DNA of 64,000 bases from Erythrobacter sp. YT30 (lineage in GTDB: Bacteria; Pseudomonadota; Alphaproteobacteria; Sphingomonadales; Sphingomonadaceae), in the NCBI RefSeq assembly GCF_001542875.1, contig NZ_LMAF01000002.1, forward strand, positions 1,511,501-1,575,500. Direction: 5' to 3'. Position 1 is the stretch's first letter, and each line of letters starts with the position of its first letter. Made by a program: the position numbers and the translations under genes. The notes below the pieces were generated by a model, which worked only from the letters and a program-made list of their open reading frames with translations, had not been told where the DNA came from and did not search any database. Shown here piece after piece: positions 1 through 8,120 of this stretch.

Positions 1-165
1 GCGCAGAGGCGGCAAATCAGGAAATGCTCGCTGAGCCATTGTAAAAGCGATTAGCGCCGATGCGCCGCCGTAGAGCGTGCGCCCCTGCATCCAGTCATTC
101 GCTTGGCTGAGGGTGGCCGGACCGGGCTTTCCGGTGATGGGTTCGAGCAGGCTGGAAATAGTCAT
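1..165 (-). CDS. Acyl-CoA thioesterase family protein (N-terminal part only)
   Basis: The first 55 codons of a leftward gene that runs off the window edge. Translation of the reverse strand from the ATG at 163-165 begins MTISSLLEPITG and contains WMQGRTLYGGASALIA, which resembles the start of TesB/4HBT_3-like thioesterases (a W-x-QGRT-x-GG motif opening the first hot-dog fold). Such enzymes hydrolyse acyl-CoA thioesters in the cytosol. Only the N-terminus is visible, so the specific substrate cannot be judged. The gene is transcribed away from the tRNA pair and belongs to the chromosome, not the island. Confidence 0.6.
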   Translation of the reverse strand, partial: MTISSLLEPITGKPGPATLSQANDWMQGRTLYGGASALIAFTMAQRAFPDLPPLR

Positions 166-320
166 GGCGCCTCTTTGCATTGGGCATAGCCCGCGGTCCA
201 GATTGACCTTGCGGAAGGTCGCGAAATGAATAGGCGTGCTCAGAGCGCATGAGGAGGATTGTTTTTGCCGCCGCGAATCGCTAGTGCGCGCGCTCGCCTC
301 CTCTTGAAGGAGTGCGGCTC

Positions 321-394
321 GGCCCGATGGCGGAGTGGTGACGCAGCGGATTGCAAATCCGTGTACGCCGGTTCGATTCCGGCTCGGGCCTCCA
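321..394 (+). tRNA. tRNA-Cys (anticodon GCA)
   Basis: A 74-nt cloverleaf can be folded. The acceptor arm GGCCCGA (321-327) pairs with TCGGGCC, the anticodon arm is GGATTGCAAATCC with loop TTGCAAA giving anticodon GCA, the T arm contains GGTTCGATTCC, and CCA is encoded at 392-394. It lies 21 nt upstream of tRNA-Thr, so the two are probably transcribed together. Confidence 0.93.
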
Positions 395-415
395 CCTTCT
401 CAGCAATGAGAATGT

Positions 416-491
416 GCCGCTTTAGCTCAGTTGGTAGAGCACATCATTCGTAATGATGGGGTCACGTGTTCGAGTCACGTAAGCGGCACCA
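416..491 (+). tRNA. tRNA-Thr (anticodon CGT)
   Basis: A 76-nt tRNA. The acceptor arm GCCGCTT (416-422) pairs with AAGCGGC (481-487), the D arm reads AGCTCAGTTGGTAGAGC, the anticodon loop TTCGTAA gives CGT (decodes ACG), the T arm is GTCACGTGTTCGAGTCACG-like, and CCA is encoded at 489-491. Its 3' segment (from 469) is duplicated at 29736-29757, so this tRNA is the integration site of the genomic island that begins here. Integration restored an intact tRNA at the left end. Confidence 0.93.
469..491 (+). repeat. attL: tRNA-Thr 3' end copy
   Basis: TTCGAGTCACGTAAGCG (469-485) followed by GCACCAG. It forms the T-arm and acceptor 3' strand of tRNA-Thr and is repeated at the right end of the island. 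This is the usual crossover location for P4-type integrases. Confidence 0.85.
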
Positions 492-514
492 GAGCTTTCT
501 CCCAAATCGTCCCG

Positions 515-540
515 AAACCGTTGATTTTCAGCGGTTTTTG
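515..540 (+). terminator. Possible terminator after the tRNA pair
   Basis: AAACCGTTG (515-523) can pair with CAGCGGTTT (529-537) around an ATTTT loop, with one G-U pair, followed by TT and G residues. The stem is A/T-flanked and modest. It lies inside the island, so any role for the tRNAs would be acquired. Confidence 0.35.
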
Positions 541-580
541 GGGTATTTGTAACTTTCTGATGTTCCCGCTTTGTCCCGCG

Positions 581-653
581 TCATGCCCCCACGTCTATCA
601 CCATTTGGGGGCATGAAAGGGGGCATAAAGCCAGCCAGAAAGGTCATGCCCCC
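581..653. repeat. Left-end GGGGGCATGA motifs (putative integrase arm sites)
   Basis: Four copies of a GGGGGCAT(G)A motif are packed into 73 bp just before the integrase start: reverse-oriented at 581-590 and 644-653, forward at 607-616, and a GGGGGCATAA variant at 619-628. Two further forward copies lie at the other end of the island (29663-29672, 29675-29684). Clusters of short repeats at both ends, next to the integrase, are what arm-type binding sites of tyrosine recombinases look like. Function is inferred. Confidence 0.65.
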
Positions 654-655
654 AA

Positions 656-1879
656 ATGCCGATTTTAGCGCAAGAAATCCGTAGGTTACGCCCGAAAAGC
701 GTGTCATTTCGGAAAACCGACTCAAAAGGCCTCTATTTGGAGGTGTTTCCGAACGGCTCGAAGCTCTGGCGATACAAGTTTCGCATAGCCGGAAGGGAAA
801 AGCGGATGGCTCTGGGAGCATGGCCAGATATCTCCCTCGCCGATGCGCGCAAGCGGAGGGATGTGGCAAGGCTCAAGGTTCTCGACGGAATCGACCCCAC
901 GCTGGAGCGCAAGCGGAAGAAGCGATTGGCGCGCATGAACGCCGGAAACAGCTTCAAGAGCGTCGCCGAGGATTTCATCAAAGTGCGCATGGAAGACAGC
1001 GGGAAGGCGGAATCGACCATCCGTAAAGCGCGCTGGTATGTCTCGCTACTTGAACCCGACATCGGGCGGCGCCCGATCAATGATATCGAGCCGGTCGAGG
1101 TCCTCGAAAGCCTCAAGAAGATCGAGCGCAGAGGGCACCGTGAAAGCGCCAACCGGACCCGCGCATTGGCCAGTAGGGTGTTCCGGCACGGGATCGCCTG
1201 TTCGCTCTGCAAGAGCGATCCTGCAGCCCATCTGGGCGATGCCTTGGCAACCCCCATCGTGACCCATCGCGCAGCCATCCTGGACCCCGACAAGTTCGGT
1301 CAGCTCCTACGCGATATCGACGAATTCACGGGCACGCCGCTGGTGCGTATTGCCATGCAGATATTACCTCACATCATGACCCGTCCGGGTGAGATGCGAA
1401 TGGGGCAATGGTCCGAGATCGACTGGGGTCAGCGGATCTGGAACATTCCCGCCGAGCGGACCAAGCTGCGTCGCCTCCACGCGGTGCCTCTGTCCGACCA
1501 AGTGATGCTCCTGCTACGCGAGCTGCACTGTCACACGGGCGGCTTCGAGAAGATGTTCCCCGCCCAGCAATCGCATCTGAAATACATGAGCGACAACTCG
1601 ATCAACCAGGCAATGCGCCGTATGGGCTACGGCCCCGACGTGGTGACCGCGCACGGCTTTAGGTCGACCGCATCCACCTTCCTCAACGAAAGCGGGAAGT
1701 GGCACCCTGACGCCATCGAAAGGTCACTCGCGCACGGTGACAGCAACGCGATCAGGGGCATCTACAATCGCGGCAACTATTGGGACGAGCGTGTGCAGAT
1801 GGCCCAATGGTGGAGCGACTATCTGGACGATTTGAAGGCGGGTGCGAAGGTGTTGCCGTTTCTTGCGGCAAGGCAATAG
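656..1879 (+). CDS. int: P4-type tyrosine recombinase (island integrase)
   Basis: 407 aa. The N-terminus (about 1-90) fits the DUF4102 arm-binding domain of P4/bacteriophage-type integrases (GLYLEVFPNGSKLWRYKFR). The middle is a SAM-like core-binding domain, and the C-terminus is the catalytic domain with the tetrad and nucleophile visible: Arg243 (TRPGEM), His333 and Arg336 (HGFR), His360 (LAHGD), Tyr370 (IYNRGNY). It catalyses site-specific integration and excision at the tRNA-Thr end 160 bp upstream. The ATG at 656 starts 2 nt after a GGGGGCATGA-type repeat, so integrase expression may be sensitive to arm-site occupancy. The catalytic set looks complete. Confidence 0.93.
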   Translation: MPILAQEIRRLRPKSVSFRKTDSKGLYLEVFPNGSKLWRYKFRIAGREKRMALGAWPDISLADARKRRDVARLKVLDGIDPTLERKRKKRLARMNAGNSFKSVAEDFIKVRMEDSGKAESTIRKARWYVSLLEPDIGRRPINDIEPVEVLESLKKIERRGHRESANRTRALASRVFRHGIACSLCKSDPAAHLGDALATPIVTHRAAILDPDKFGQLLRDIDEFTGTPLVRIAMQILPHIMTRPGEMRMGQWSEIDWGQRIWNIPAERTKLRRLHAVPLSDQVMLLLRELHCHTGGFEKMFPAQQSHLKYMSDNSINQAMRRMGYGPDVVTAHGFRSTASTFLNESGKWHPDAIERSLAHGDSNAIRGIYNRGNYWDERVQMAQWWSDYLDDLKAGAKVLPFLAARQ

Positions 1880-2058
1880 CGACATCCGCGCGACCTAAAT
1901 TCTTCGACTTAGCAACAGTCAACGTGGTCATGTCCTATGCGGGGCGCATCCGAGTAATGGCGCTTTTTGAACCCTTACCTGACGGCCCGCATTGAGATGC
2001 GTCGACTCCATTCCGCGACCTTTGTACCGATTGCATTCCCTTGACTTTCCTAGGCCTT

Positions 2059-2085
2059 TTGGAAGAGTACCGTACTTGCTATACC
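2059..2085 (+). promoter_or_regulatory. Possible promoter of the defence block
   Basis: TTGGAA (2059-2064) and an extended -10 TGC-TATACC (TATACC at 2080-2085) with a 15-bp spacer lie 35 bp before the first gene. TTGACT at 2041 is an alternative -35, but no good -10 stands 17 bp from it. Assignment is weak. Confidence 0.25.
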
Positions 2086-2119
2086 TGAGGCCTACTCATA
2101 GATGAGGCCGGAATAAAAC

Positions 2120-3100
2120 ATGACAATCGATGAACTAAAGAACGTTATTCGTACCGTAGTTCTCGCACAAGGGAACGATTTCATCAAAGAACTACTCCGG
2201 CAGCATCAAATCAAAATCGGGACTACGAAACGAGATTTTGCAAACAACCTCATGGAAGCGGTTGAAAACGGGGCCCTAACTGAGGAGATCATCGAAGACT
2301 GGCTGGCCGAGGTTGAAGGTTGGGGGAACCAGCATCTCTATGTCTTTGCTAGCCCGACTATACCGATTGAAACAGTTCCGGCGACCATAAGAGCGACCCA
2401 GTTTGCTGAGTTGTTAGAAGCGCCACAAAGTTACGAGTTTCCAGATGATTATTCACTGTCCGGCATCGATCTCGATGAGCAAGGCGTGTCCCTTATTTGG
2501 CACATCGGAAAGCAATCATGGCCTCGCGCGAGAGCTCGCGACTTTGAACGAGAGATCGATGGCGACCTCTTTCGGTTCGATGCCTACCGGCTCATGCGCG
2601 AGAGGAGCGTTGTCCGCTTCATCTGGCGCTTCGATGAAGATCACTGCGTAGTTCTAATCCATAGAAACAAGGATATCGATCATGTCGAAGCCAAAGCAGT
2701 GGTCTGGCAGGCGCTTCGAGAGATTGGACTTTGCGATGCACCTAGGCCGATTATCTCTCTTTCCGAAGCGGTTAAGACTGCCAGCCGCCAAGATGGAACG
2801 AGGCAAACTCGGATGGAAGTTGACGATGGATATGTCGAACTCAAGTCAACCAGTGCCGAAGGTGGAATCAACCAAGTCGAGGCTGTTCGACAAGCCCGTC
2901 GAGCTGTGAACGATGAAGCTTTCACGCGAGCTCAGGGTAGGTTCGCAGTGCGACAAAACGATGACCAGGTCCAACCGGTCTCAGTAGAAGTCGCCGGGGA
3001 AGAAGGACGCATCCGCATATGGGCACAATGCAAACGGGAATTTGTGCACTTCGTCATTGATCGCTTCATCCGGTTGAACACAGCTCCAGCAAATGACTAA
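2120..3100 (+). CDS. Unknown protein, first gene of the defence block
   Basis: 326 aa; I do not recognise the family. The N-terminal 80 residues look helical and charged (MTIDELKNVIRTVVLAQ, then KRDFANNLMEAVENGAL). A mixed alpha/beta middle follows (FRFDAYRLMRERSVVRFIWRF), and the C-terminal part has a basic/acidic helix (QVEAVRQARRAVNDEAF) before a final beta-rich section. No signal peptide, membrane segment or catalytic motif is evident, so it is probably cytosolic. The ATG is preceded by GGAATAA. It overlaps the next gene by 8 bp (TAA at 3098-3100, ATG at 3093), so the two are translationally coupled and likely act together. A sensor or regulator role for the hydrolase next door is a guess from that arrangement. 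Confidence 0.8.
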   Translation: MTIDELKNVIRTVVLAQGNDFIKELLRQHQIKIGTTKRDFANNLMEAVENGALTEEIIEDWLAEVEGWGNQHLYVFASPTIPIETVPATIRATQFAELLEAPQSYEFPDDYSLSGIDLDEQGVSLIWHIGKQSWPRARARDFEREIDGDLFRFDAYRLMRERSVVRFIWRFDEDHCVVLIHRNKDIDHVEAKAVVWQALREIGLCDAPRPIISLSEAVKTASRQDGTRQTRMEVDDGYVELKSTSAEGGINQVEAVRQARRAVNDEAFTRAQGRFAVRQNDDQVQPVSVEVAGEEGRIRIWAQCKREFVHFVIDRFIRLNTAPAND

Positions 3101-4181
3101 AGCCGAAGACTGGCTCTATGAGATAAAGGGTCGTCAACAAAACGGCACCGAGCTCGAATTCTCGGCCCAGCAGTTTGCGGCAGTGAGAGGTGAGCCGTGG
3201 CCTAACCAACCTCTGGTCGATTTTCTTGAAAGCCAAGTTGTCGATGGTTTGATGAGGCGGATCGATCATCTTCTCTGCCCGAACCACCAGTGCGGCGAGA
3301 CCATCGACGACGGTATGTTGGCAGCGGGTGAATGCGCAAATTGCAACTTTGAGTTCGCTCTTGAGGACGAGGAGCCAATCGTCTCCACCCGATACCGCAT
3401 TGTTGGGAAACCAAGCAGAGACATCCCATGGATGATTGTAGTTCATGGCTTCAACACACGAGGAACATGGCAGGAAGACCTTAGTTGGCTTATCGCCAAT
3501 AAGCTTCGTTATGCGGCTCCGATTTTGATCTACAAGTACGGCTGGGCAACAATCGACGTGCTTTCGCGCCCGTTACAAAAACGTCAAATCAAATCATTCG
3601 GGCGCAGAATGAGGAAGGCGATTGACTATGCAAGAGCCAGAGGCCTTGTCGAAAGGCCAGATATAATCGCACATAGTTTTGGCACGCATCTCTTCACACA
3701 GGTTTTGAGAGACCCGGAGTTCGAGGACCTTAAGTTTGGACGAGTGATTACCGTTGGCAGCATCGTTAGACCGGATTTCGATTGGGCCTCGCTGGCAGAG
3801 AATGATCGCGTCGGAGCCGTCCTCAATCATATGGGTGGCAGAGACATGCCGGTGCTGTTCGCCCAATTCATGATTCCTGGGACGGGACCTGGAGCACGTA
3901 TTGGTTATCTAGATGAGTATGCGGTCAATCACTTGGACCCTGCGTTTGATCACTCAGAGGCCTTGCGTTCTACACGACTTCAAGAACAATTGAGGGAAGG
4001 TGGGCTGTGGGAACGATTTCTCACTCAACCCGAAGGAAACTTCGCCTCGGATAACAAGCACACCCAAACTCAATGGAAGGCAGCTTGGATTGGGCTGCGA
4101 GCGGTAGCTCGCTTGATTGGATGGGGGATAATAATTGTCTTTGGCCCATTTTCCTACATCAGACGAAAGTTCGATCCGTGA
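3093..4181 (+). CDS. Zinc-ribbon alpha/beta serine hydrolase with C-terminal membrane helix
   Basis: 362 aa. Residues 62-84 form a zinc ribbon (CPNHQC at 62-67, CANC at 81-84). An alpha/beta-hydrolase domain follows: oxyanion-hole strand VVHGFNTRG (117-124), nucleophile elbow AHSFG with Ser195, and candidate acid Asp251 (GGRDMPV) and histidine (His280 or His287). The last 40 residues contain one hydrophobic helix (LIGWGIIIVFGPFSYI) ending in RRKFDP, which suggests membrane anchoring. The fold resembles lipase/PGAP1-like esterases. The substrate is unknown, and a phospholipid is plausible given the anchor. It is coupled to the upstream gene and lies 99 bp before hamA, so it could be an effector of an independent defence module or an add-on to Hachiman. 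Confidence 0.75.
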   Translation: MTKAEDWLYEIKGRQQNGTELEFSAQQFAAVRGEPWPNQPLVDFLESQVVDGLMRRIDHLLCPNHQCGETIDDGMLAAGECANCNFEFALEDEEPIVSTRYRIVGKPSRDIPWMIVVHGFNTRGTWQEDLSWLIANKLRYAAPILIYKYGWATIDVLSRPLQKRQIKSFGRRMRKAIDYARARGLVERPDIIAHSFGTHLFTQVLRDPEFEDLKFGRVITVGSIVRPDFDWASLAENDRVGAVLNHMGGRDMPVLFAQFMIPGTGPGARIGYLDEYAVNHLDPAFDHSEALRSTRLQEQLREGGLWERFLTQPEGNFASDNKHTQTQWKAAWIGLRAVARLIGWGIIIVFGPFSYIRRKFDP

Positions 4182-4280
4182 TAGCGCGTCCCTATTTTTG
4201 CGTGCACCTCAGAACCACGGAGTAGACCAACCTCAGGTCGCCGTACAAGTAACTACCCCTTAAAGTCGCGGAGACCAGTA

Positions 4281-5234
4281 TTGTCGACGATCTCACCAGA
4301 TGACCTGCAAGAGATTATCGCGGGCGATCCCGAAGAATTGGATGTACATCTGAGCCTGATCGAAAAGGATTTGACTGTTGATAGCTGCAGTGTGCGCATT
4401 CATTGTCATTGCCTGAATATTGATGGAAACGGGCGGGTCAACCCCAAGCGACTTGCAGAATTCCTTCGCAACGCGATTGCCGACTACGCAATACCCAAGA
4501 GTCGAATGCAAGCAGCACGTGAGCGTGACGCGAAGTTCAAATCTTCAAGCGCCACAACCGCTCTTCACCACGAAGCTGTCTCGACTTTCACCGATCTCTC
4601 CAAGACTGGAGAAGGTGGAGAAATGCTCCTCTACATCCTAGCAGAGCGCTTCTTGGGATTGCCTCAAGTCCTTTGCAAAATGGACTTAAAGACAGATTCT
4701 CGCATGCACTATCATGGAGCTGATGGAGTTTACGCGAGTGTTTCGAACGAAGGTTTATTGAAGCTCTTTTGGGGAGAATCGAAAGTATATGGCGACCCGG
4801 CGACCGCTATTCGAGACTGCCTGAATTCTCTTGCCCCATTTTTGCTGGAAGAAGACCATGAAGGTTCATCTCGCGAGCGCGATTTGGTCCTCCTTAGCGA
4901 CAAGGCTGATCTGAATGATCCCGAATTGACAGCAGCCTTCAGGAAATACTTCGACAAGACTTCTACTCAATCAAACCGAGTTGAATACTGCGGTGTGGCG
5001 CTCGTCGGATTCGATGCTGACTTTTACCCTGGAAAAGACGAAAAGGGAGTAGCTGAAGACATTGCTAAAGCAGCGAAAGCTGAGATGACGAAACGACTCG
5101 GAAATGTTTCCAAGCGGATTCTTGAGGAGAAGCTGCAACATTTCGATATTCAGTTCCTTTGCGTGCCGATGCCGTCAGCTGAAGGTTTTCGTGCGAGTTT
5201 CCTAGAAGCTTTGGGTCTGAAGCATGAAGAGTGA
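4281..5234 (+). CDS. hamA: HamA, Hachiman defence nuclease (DUF1837)
   Basis: 317 aa, TTG start with GGAGA 6-8 nt upstream. The DUF1837 hallmark is clear: GEMLLYILAERFLGLPQ, then HGADGVY, then FWGESKVY. These supply a PD-(D/E)xK-type set Glu114, Asp149, Glu166, Lys168. In described Hachiman systems HamA is the nuclease effector held in check by the helicase HamB, and it degrades DNA when HamB senses damaged or unusual DNA during phage infection. The neighbouring helicase starts inside this gene (11-bp overlap), the standard hamAB order. All visible catalytic residues are present, so the gene appears functional. The short gap to the hydrolase gene upstream may hold a separate promoter. Confidence 0.9.
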   Translation: MSTISPDDLQEIIAGDPEELDVHLSLIEKDLTVDSCSVRIHCHCLNIDGNGRVNPKRLAEFLRNAIADYAIPKSRMQAARERDAKFKSSSATTALHHEAVSTFTDLSKTGEGGEMLLYILAERFLGLPQVLCKMDLKTDSRMHYHGADGVYASVSNEGLLKLFWGESKVYGDPATAIRDCLNSLAPFLLEEDHEGSSRERDLVLLSDKADLNDPELTAAFRKYFDKTSTQSNRVEYCGVALVGFDADFYPGKDEKGVAEDIAKAAKAEMTKRLGNVSKRILEEKLQHFDIQFLCVPMPSAEGFRASFLEALGLKHEE

Positions 5235-7830
5235 GGAGCTATTTGACTGGCTGATCGATGAGGCTCTTTCGAGTGAGATCGAAGCGGTTACCCAGATCAC
5301 GGTGGCATTAGAGATCGACAACATCACTGAAGTTGACCGGGAAGAAGATGGCGAGCGGACCTTCGATTGGAATCGCCTGCTCCTAGCCGCAAGCATTTTG
5401 GCCAAGTCTCAAACGCGGAAACACCAGGAAGCGGCTCTGCGCATTGCTACCGCGGCTATCTCGCTGTCGGCCGAAATCGAAGTGAGGGACGCCGGAGCCG
5501 TCTTGTTAGAAAAGCTGTCCAACCATAGGGCAGCGAAGTTAGCCGAAGACCGAGAACTTGTGAAAGCGAATAGGAATGAGCGGCTCGGTGTTTCAATGCG
5601 CCTTGAAGCGCTTCGCCGCGAGATGGAGGATTCGGTTCTTGTCGAAACCGATGGTTCTTGGTTGACCGTCAATGACTTTCAACAAAAGCTTTGGTCCGGT
5701 GCCAAGACAGAAGACACATGGGTTTCAGCCTCCGCACCGACCGCATCGGGAAAGACATTCCTGATACTGCAATGGCTCAACAATTACGTTCGCACATCAG
5801 AAAGCCGCGTCGCAGTTTACCTTGCCCCGACGCGAGCACTGGTCACAGAAATCGAAAGCGAGTTGAAGACCCTTCTCAAGGATACCGAAAACGTCTCAGT
5901 CCATTCGATACCCTTGGTCGAAAAGTACACCGAGGCTCGAGCGCAAGACAAGAAAGTGATATTCGTCTTCACTCAGGAACGCCTGCACCTACTGATAAAC
6001 ATGCTCAAAGAGAATTGTCTGATCGACCTTTTGGTCGTCGATGAAGCCCACAAGATCGGAGACAATCAGCGCGGCGTTATCCTCCAGGATGCGGTTGAGC
6101 GAATTTCAAGGATCAACCCCGCCTTGAAGGCTGTTTTCGTCAGCCCAGCCACGCAAAACCCAGAAGAGCTTCTAACCGATGCGCCAGATGGCATAGCTCA
6201 ATCATCAATCGACAGTGATACGCCAACGGTCCTTCAAAACGTGATCTTGGCGGAGCAAGTTAGGGGCAAGCCAAAAGAGTGGACACTAAACTTGGTGCGA
6301 GAGGAAAGCGACCTGCCGTTGGGGGTCTTGCATCTCGATAACAAAGCTGGAACCGTAAAGAAAAAACTAGCCTTCATTGCCGCCGCAGCTGGGGAGCGTG
6401 GCGGAACGCTAGTCTACTGCAATGGAGCGGCAGAGGCCGAAGATGTCGCCCTACTCATTAGTCAGCTACTCGACGAGCAAGATGATAAAGATCAGGAGCT
6501 TCTTGATCTTGCAGATTTGGCCCGAAAGGCAGTCCATCGAGATTACCAGCTAGCCCCTTTGGTGGAGCGCGGCGTAGCCTTTCACTATGGGAACATGCCT
6601 GCGCTCATTCGAATGGAGATTGAGCGGTTGTTCAAGAGCGGTAAGATCAAGTTTCTGGCCTGCACTTCCACGCTCATTGAAGGCGTAAACCTATCGTGCA
6701 GAACGATCGTGGTCAGAGGCCCCCGTAAAGGTCGGGGCCACCCGATGGAACCTCACGATTTCTGGAACCTTGCAGGGCGTGCCGGCCGCTGGGGCGATGA
6801 ATTTCAAGGAAACATAATTTGTATTGAGCCAACTCACCCAACAGCCTGGCCGATGGGCGTGCCTGGAAGATCGCGCTATCCTATCAAACGAGAAACGGAC
6901 GCGGTTCTAGGGCAGAATGAGGATTTAGCCTCATATCTTGAAGCACGGCTGTCCGACGACAACAGCAACATCTCGAACTCGGATGAATTTGAACAAGTTG
7001 GTGCGTATCTGATAAACACCTATTTGCGGCTCGGCTCACTTTCTGCGGCACCGTTGGCGAAGCGGCATAGCGCAGAAACCATTGAACTTCTCGAATCCAA
7101 ACTCACGCAGATAGCAGATGAAATTGACCTTCCAATCGAGTTGGCAATCCGCCATCCTGGCGTAAACATTATTGGACTTCAGCGGTTGTTGGAGGCTTTT
7201 CGTGCTTACAAGAACGACCCCTCAAATTTATTGCCTGTGCCGTCCGAAAGCGTTGACGCATATGATCGCTTCGTAACGATCATGGAGCGGGTCAATGTGA
7301 ACGTCGTACCCGTTTTTCTGCCGCCTGGTCTAATTCCACTTCATTCGTTGATCGTTGTCGAGTGGCTCAAGGGGTATTCCCTTGCCACGATTATCCGAAA
7401 CCGCATCGACTATCAAAAGCGGAATGGGCGCTCATACCGGCTACCCAATCTCATCCGTGAGACGTTGGAAATTGTTGAGCAAACGGCGCGCTTCAAGGCC
7501 CCCAAATACCTGTCTTCTTACGTCGATGTCCTCAACCATCATCTCGTTGAAGTTGAGCGCTCCGACCTGATCGATGAGGAATTCGATATTGGTGTTGCTC
7601 TAGAATTTGGCGTCTCGAGTAAAACTTTGCTGTCACTTATGGAGCTGGGGCTATCCCGAATGACTGCGGTCGAACTCTATGAAAAGATTGCTCAGGATGA
7701 CCTGGATAGGAACGGCTGCGTGAGATGGATACAAAGGTATGCACCTGAATTCGAAGGGATGAATGTCCCTAATCTCATCACCAAAGAGGTATTAGAGAAG
7801 GTGCCATTGGCAGACACAACTAGGAACTAA
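5224..7830 (+). CDS. hamB: HamB, Hachiman superfamily 2 DEAH helicase
   Basis: 868 aa. A leading domain of about 160 residues is followed by helicase motif I (APTASGKT, 171-178), motif II DEAH (273-276, VVDEAHKIGD), motif III-like VSPATQNP, motif V (LIEGVNLSCRTIVV) and motif VI (NLAGRAGRWGDEF, about 515-527). A C-terminal domain of about 300 aa then follows. This is the SF2 helicase partner of HamA, thought to track along DNA and release the nuclease when it meets aberrant structures. The start codon overlaps the hamA end by 11 bp, and the next gene starts 2 nt after the stop, implying one mRNA. Length and motif order fit HamB. Base composition of the block is visibly more A/T-rich than the flanking chromosome, consistent with transfer. 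Confidence 0.9.
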   Translation: MKSEELFDWLIDEALSSEIEAVTQITVALEIDNITEVDREEDGERTFDWNRLLLAASILAKSQTRKHQEAALRIATAAISLSAEIEVRDAGAVLLEKLSNHRAAKLAEDRELVKANRNERLGVSMRLEALRREMEDSVLVETDGSWLTVNDFQQKLWSGAKTEDTWVSASAPTASGKTFLILQWLNNYVRTSESRVAVYLAPTRALVTEIESELKTLLKDTENVSVHSIPLVEKYTEARAQDKKVIFVFTQERLHLLINMLKENCLIDLLVVDEAHKIGDNQRGVILQDAVERISRINPALKAVFVSPATQNPEELLTDAPDGIAQSSIDSDTPTVLQNVILAEQVRGKPKEWTLNLVREESDLPLGVLHLDNKAGTVKKKLAFIAAAAGERGGTLVYCNGAAEAEDVALLISQLLDEQDDKDQELLDLADLARKAVHRDYQLAPLVERGVAFHYGNMPALIRMEIERLFKSGKIKFLACTSTLIEGVNLSCRTIVVRGPRKGRGHPMEPHDFWNLAGRAGRWGDEFQGNIICIEPTHPTAWPMGVPGRSRYPIKRETDAVLGQNEDLASYLEARLSDDNSNISNSDEFEQVGAYLINTYLRLGSLSAAPLAKRHSAETIELLESKLTQIADEIDLPIELAIRHPGVNIIGLQRLLEAFRAYKNDPSNLLPVPSESVDAYDRFVTIMERVNVNVVPVFLPPGLIPLHSLIVVEWLKGYSLATIIRNRIDYQKRNGRSYRLPNLIRETLEIVEQTARFKAPKYLSSYVDVLNHHLVEVERSDLIDEEFDIGVALEFGVSSKTLLSLMELGLSRMTAVELYEKIAQDDLDRNGCVRWIQRYAPEFEGMNVPNLITKEVLEKVPLADTTRN

Positions 7831-7832
7831 AT

Positions 7833-8120
7833 ATGCCAGCAAAACCCGTCACGATTGGCGAGCATCACTTTGCCAGGAAAGGAGATGCTCAAGACTTTTT
7901 CAGAGAGATGCTCTACAGATACGATCTTGCAGACAAAGTATCGCAAGAAGATGAAACCGTCCTCAGGCTTCTATTAGATCGCCACCCTGAAGCATCAGAG
8001 AAAATTGGAGCTGGCGTGGATAGCTTTAGCATTCGTTCGGCGGACTTTGGAACAAGGTGCTTTTGGATCAACCGAGTCGATGGTTCGACCGAAAAGTTCT
8101 CATTCAAGGCCTGCCTCTGA
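7833..8120 (+). CDS. DUF3223 protein, third gene of the Hachiman operon
   Basis: 95 aa. The pattern FFREMLYRY - EDETVLRLLLDRHPEASEKIGAGVD - GTRCFWINRVDGS - FSFKACL matches the DUF3223 (DCL-like) domain over almost its whole length. In plants the domain occurs in plastid RNA-processing proteins; in bacteria its role is not established to my knowledge. The gene starts 2 nt after the hamB stop, so it is almost certainly co-translated with hamAB. It is not part of the minimal Hachiman definition. It could be an accessory nucleic-acid-binding factor, a regulator, or an unrelated passenger. Confidence 0.8.
   Translation: MPAKPVTIGEHHFARKGDAQDFFREMLYRYDLADKVSQEDETVLRLLLDRHPEASEKIGAGVDSFSIRSADFGTRCFWINRVDGSTEKFSFKACL

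Noticed and set aside
528-869. Leftward frame overlapping the integrase start
   Set aside because: It covers the arm-site cluster and the integrase N-terminus and has no ribosome-binding site or family features.
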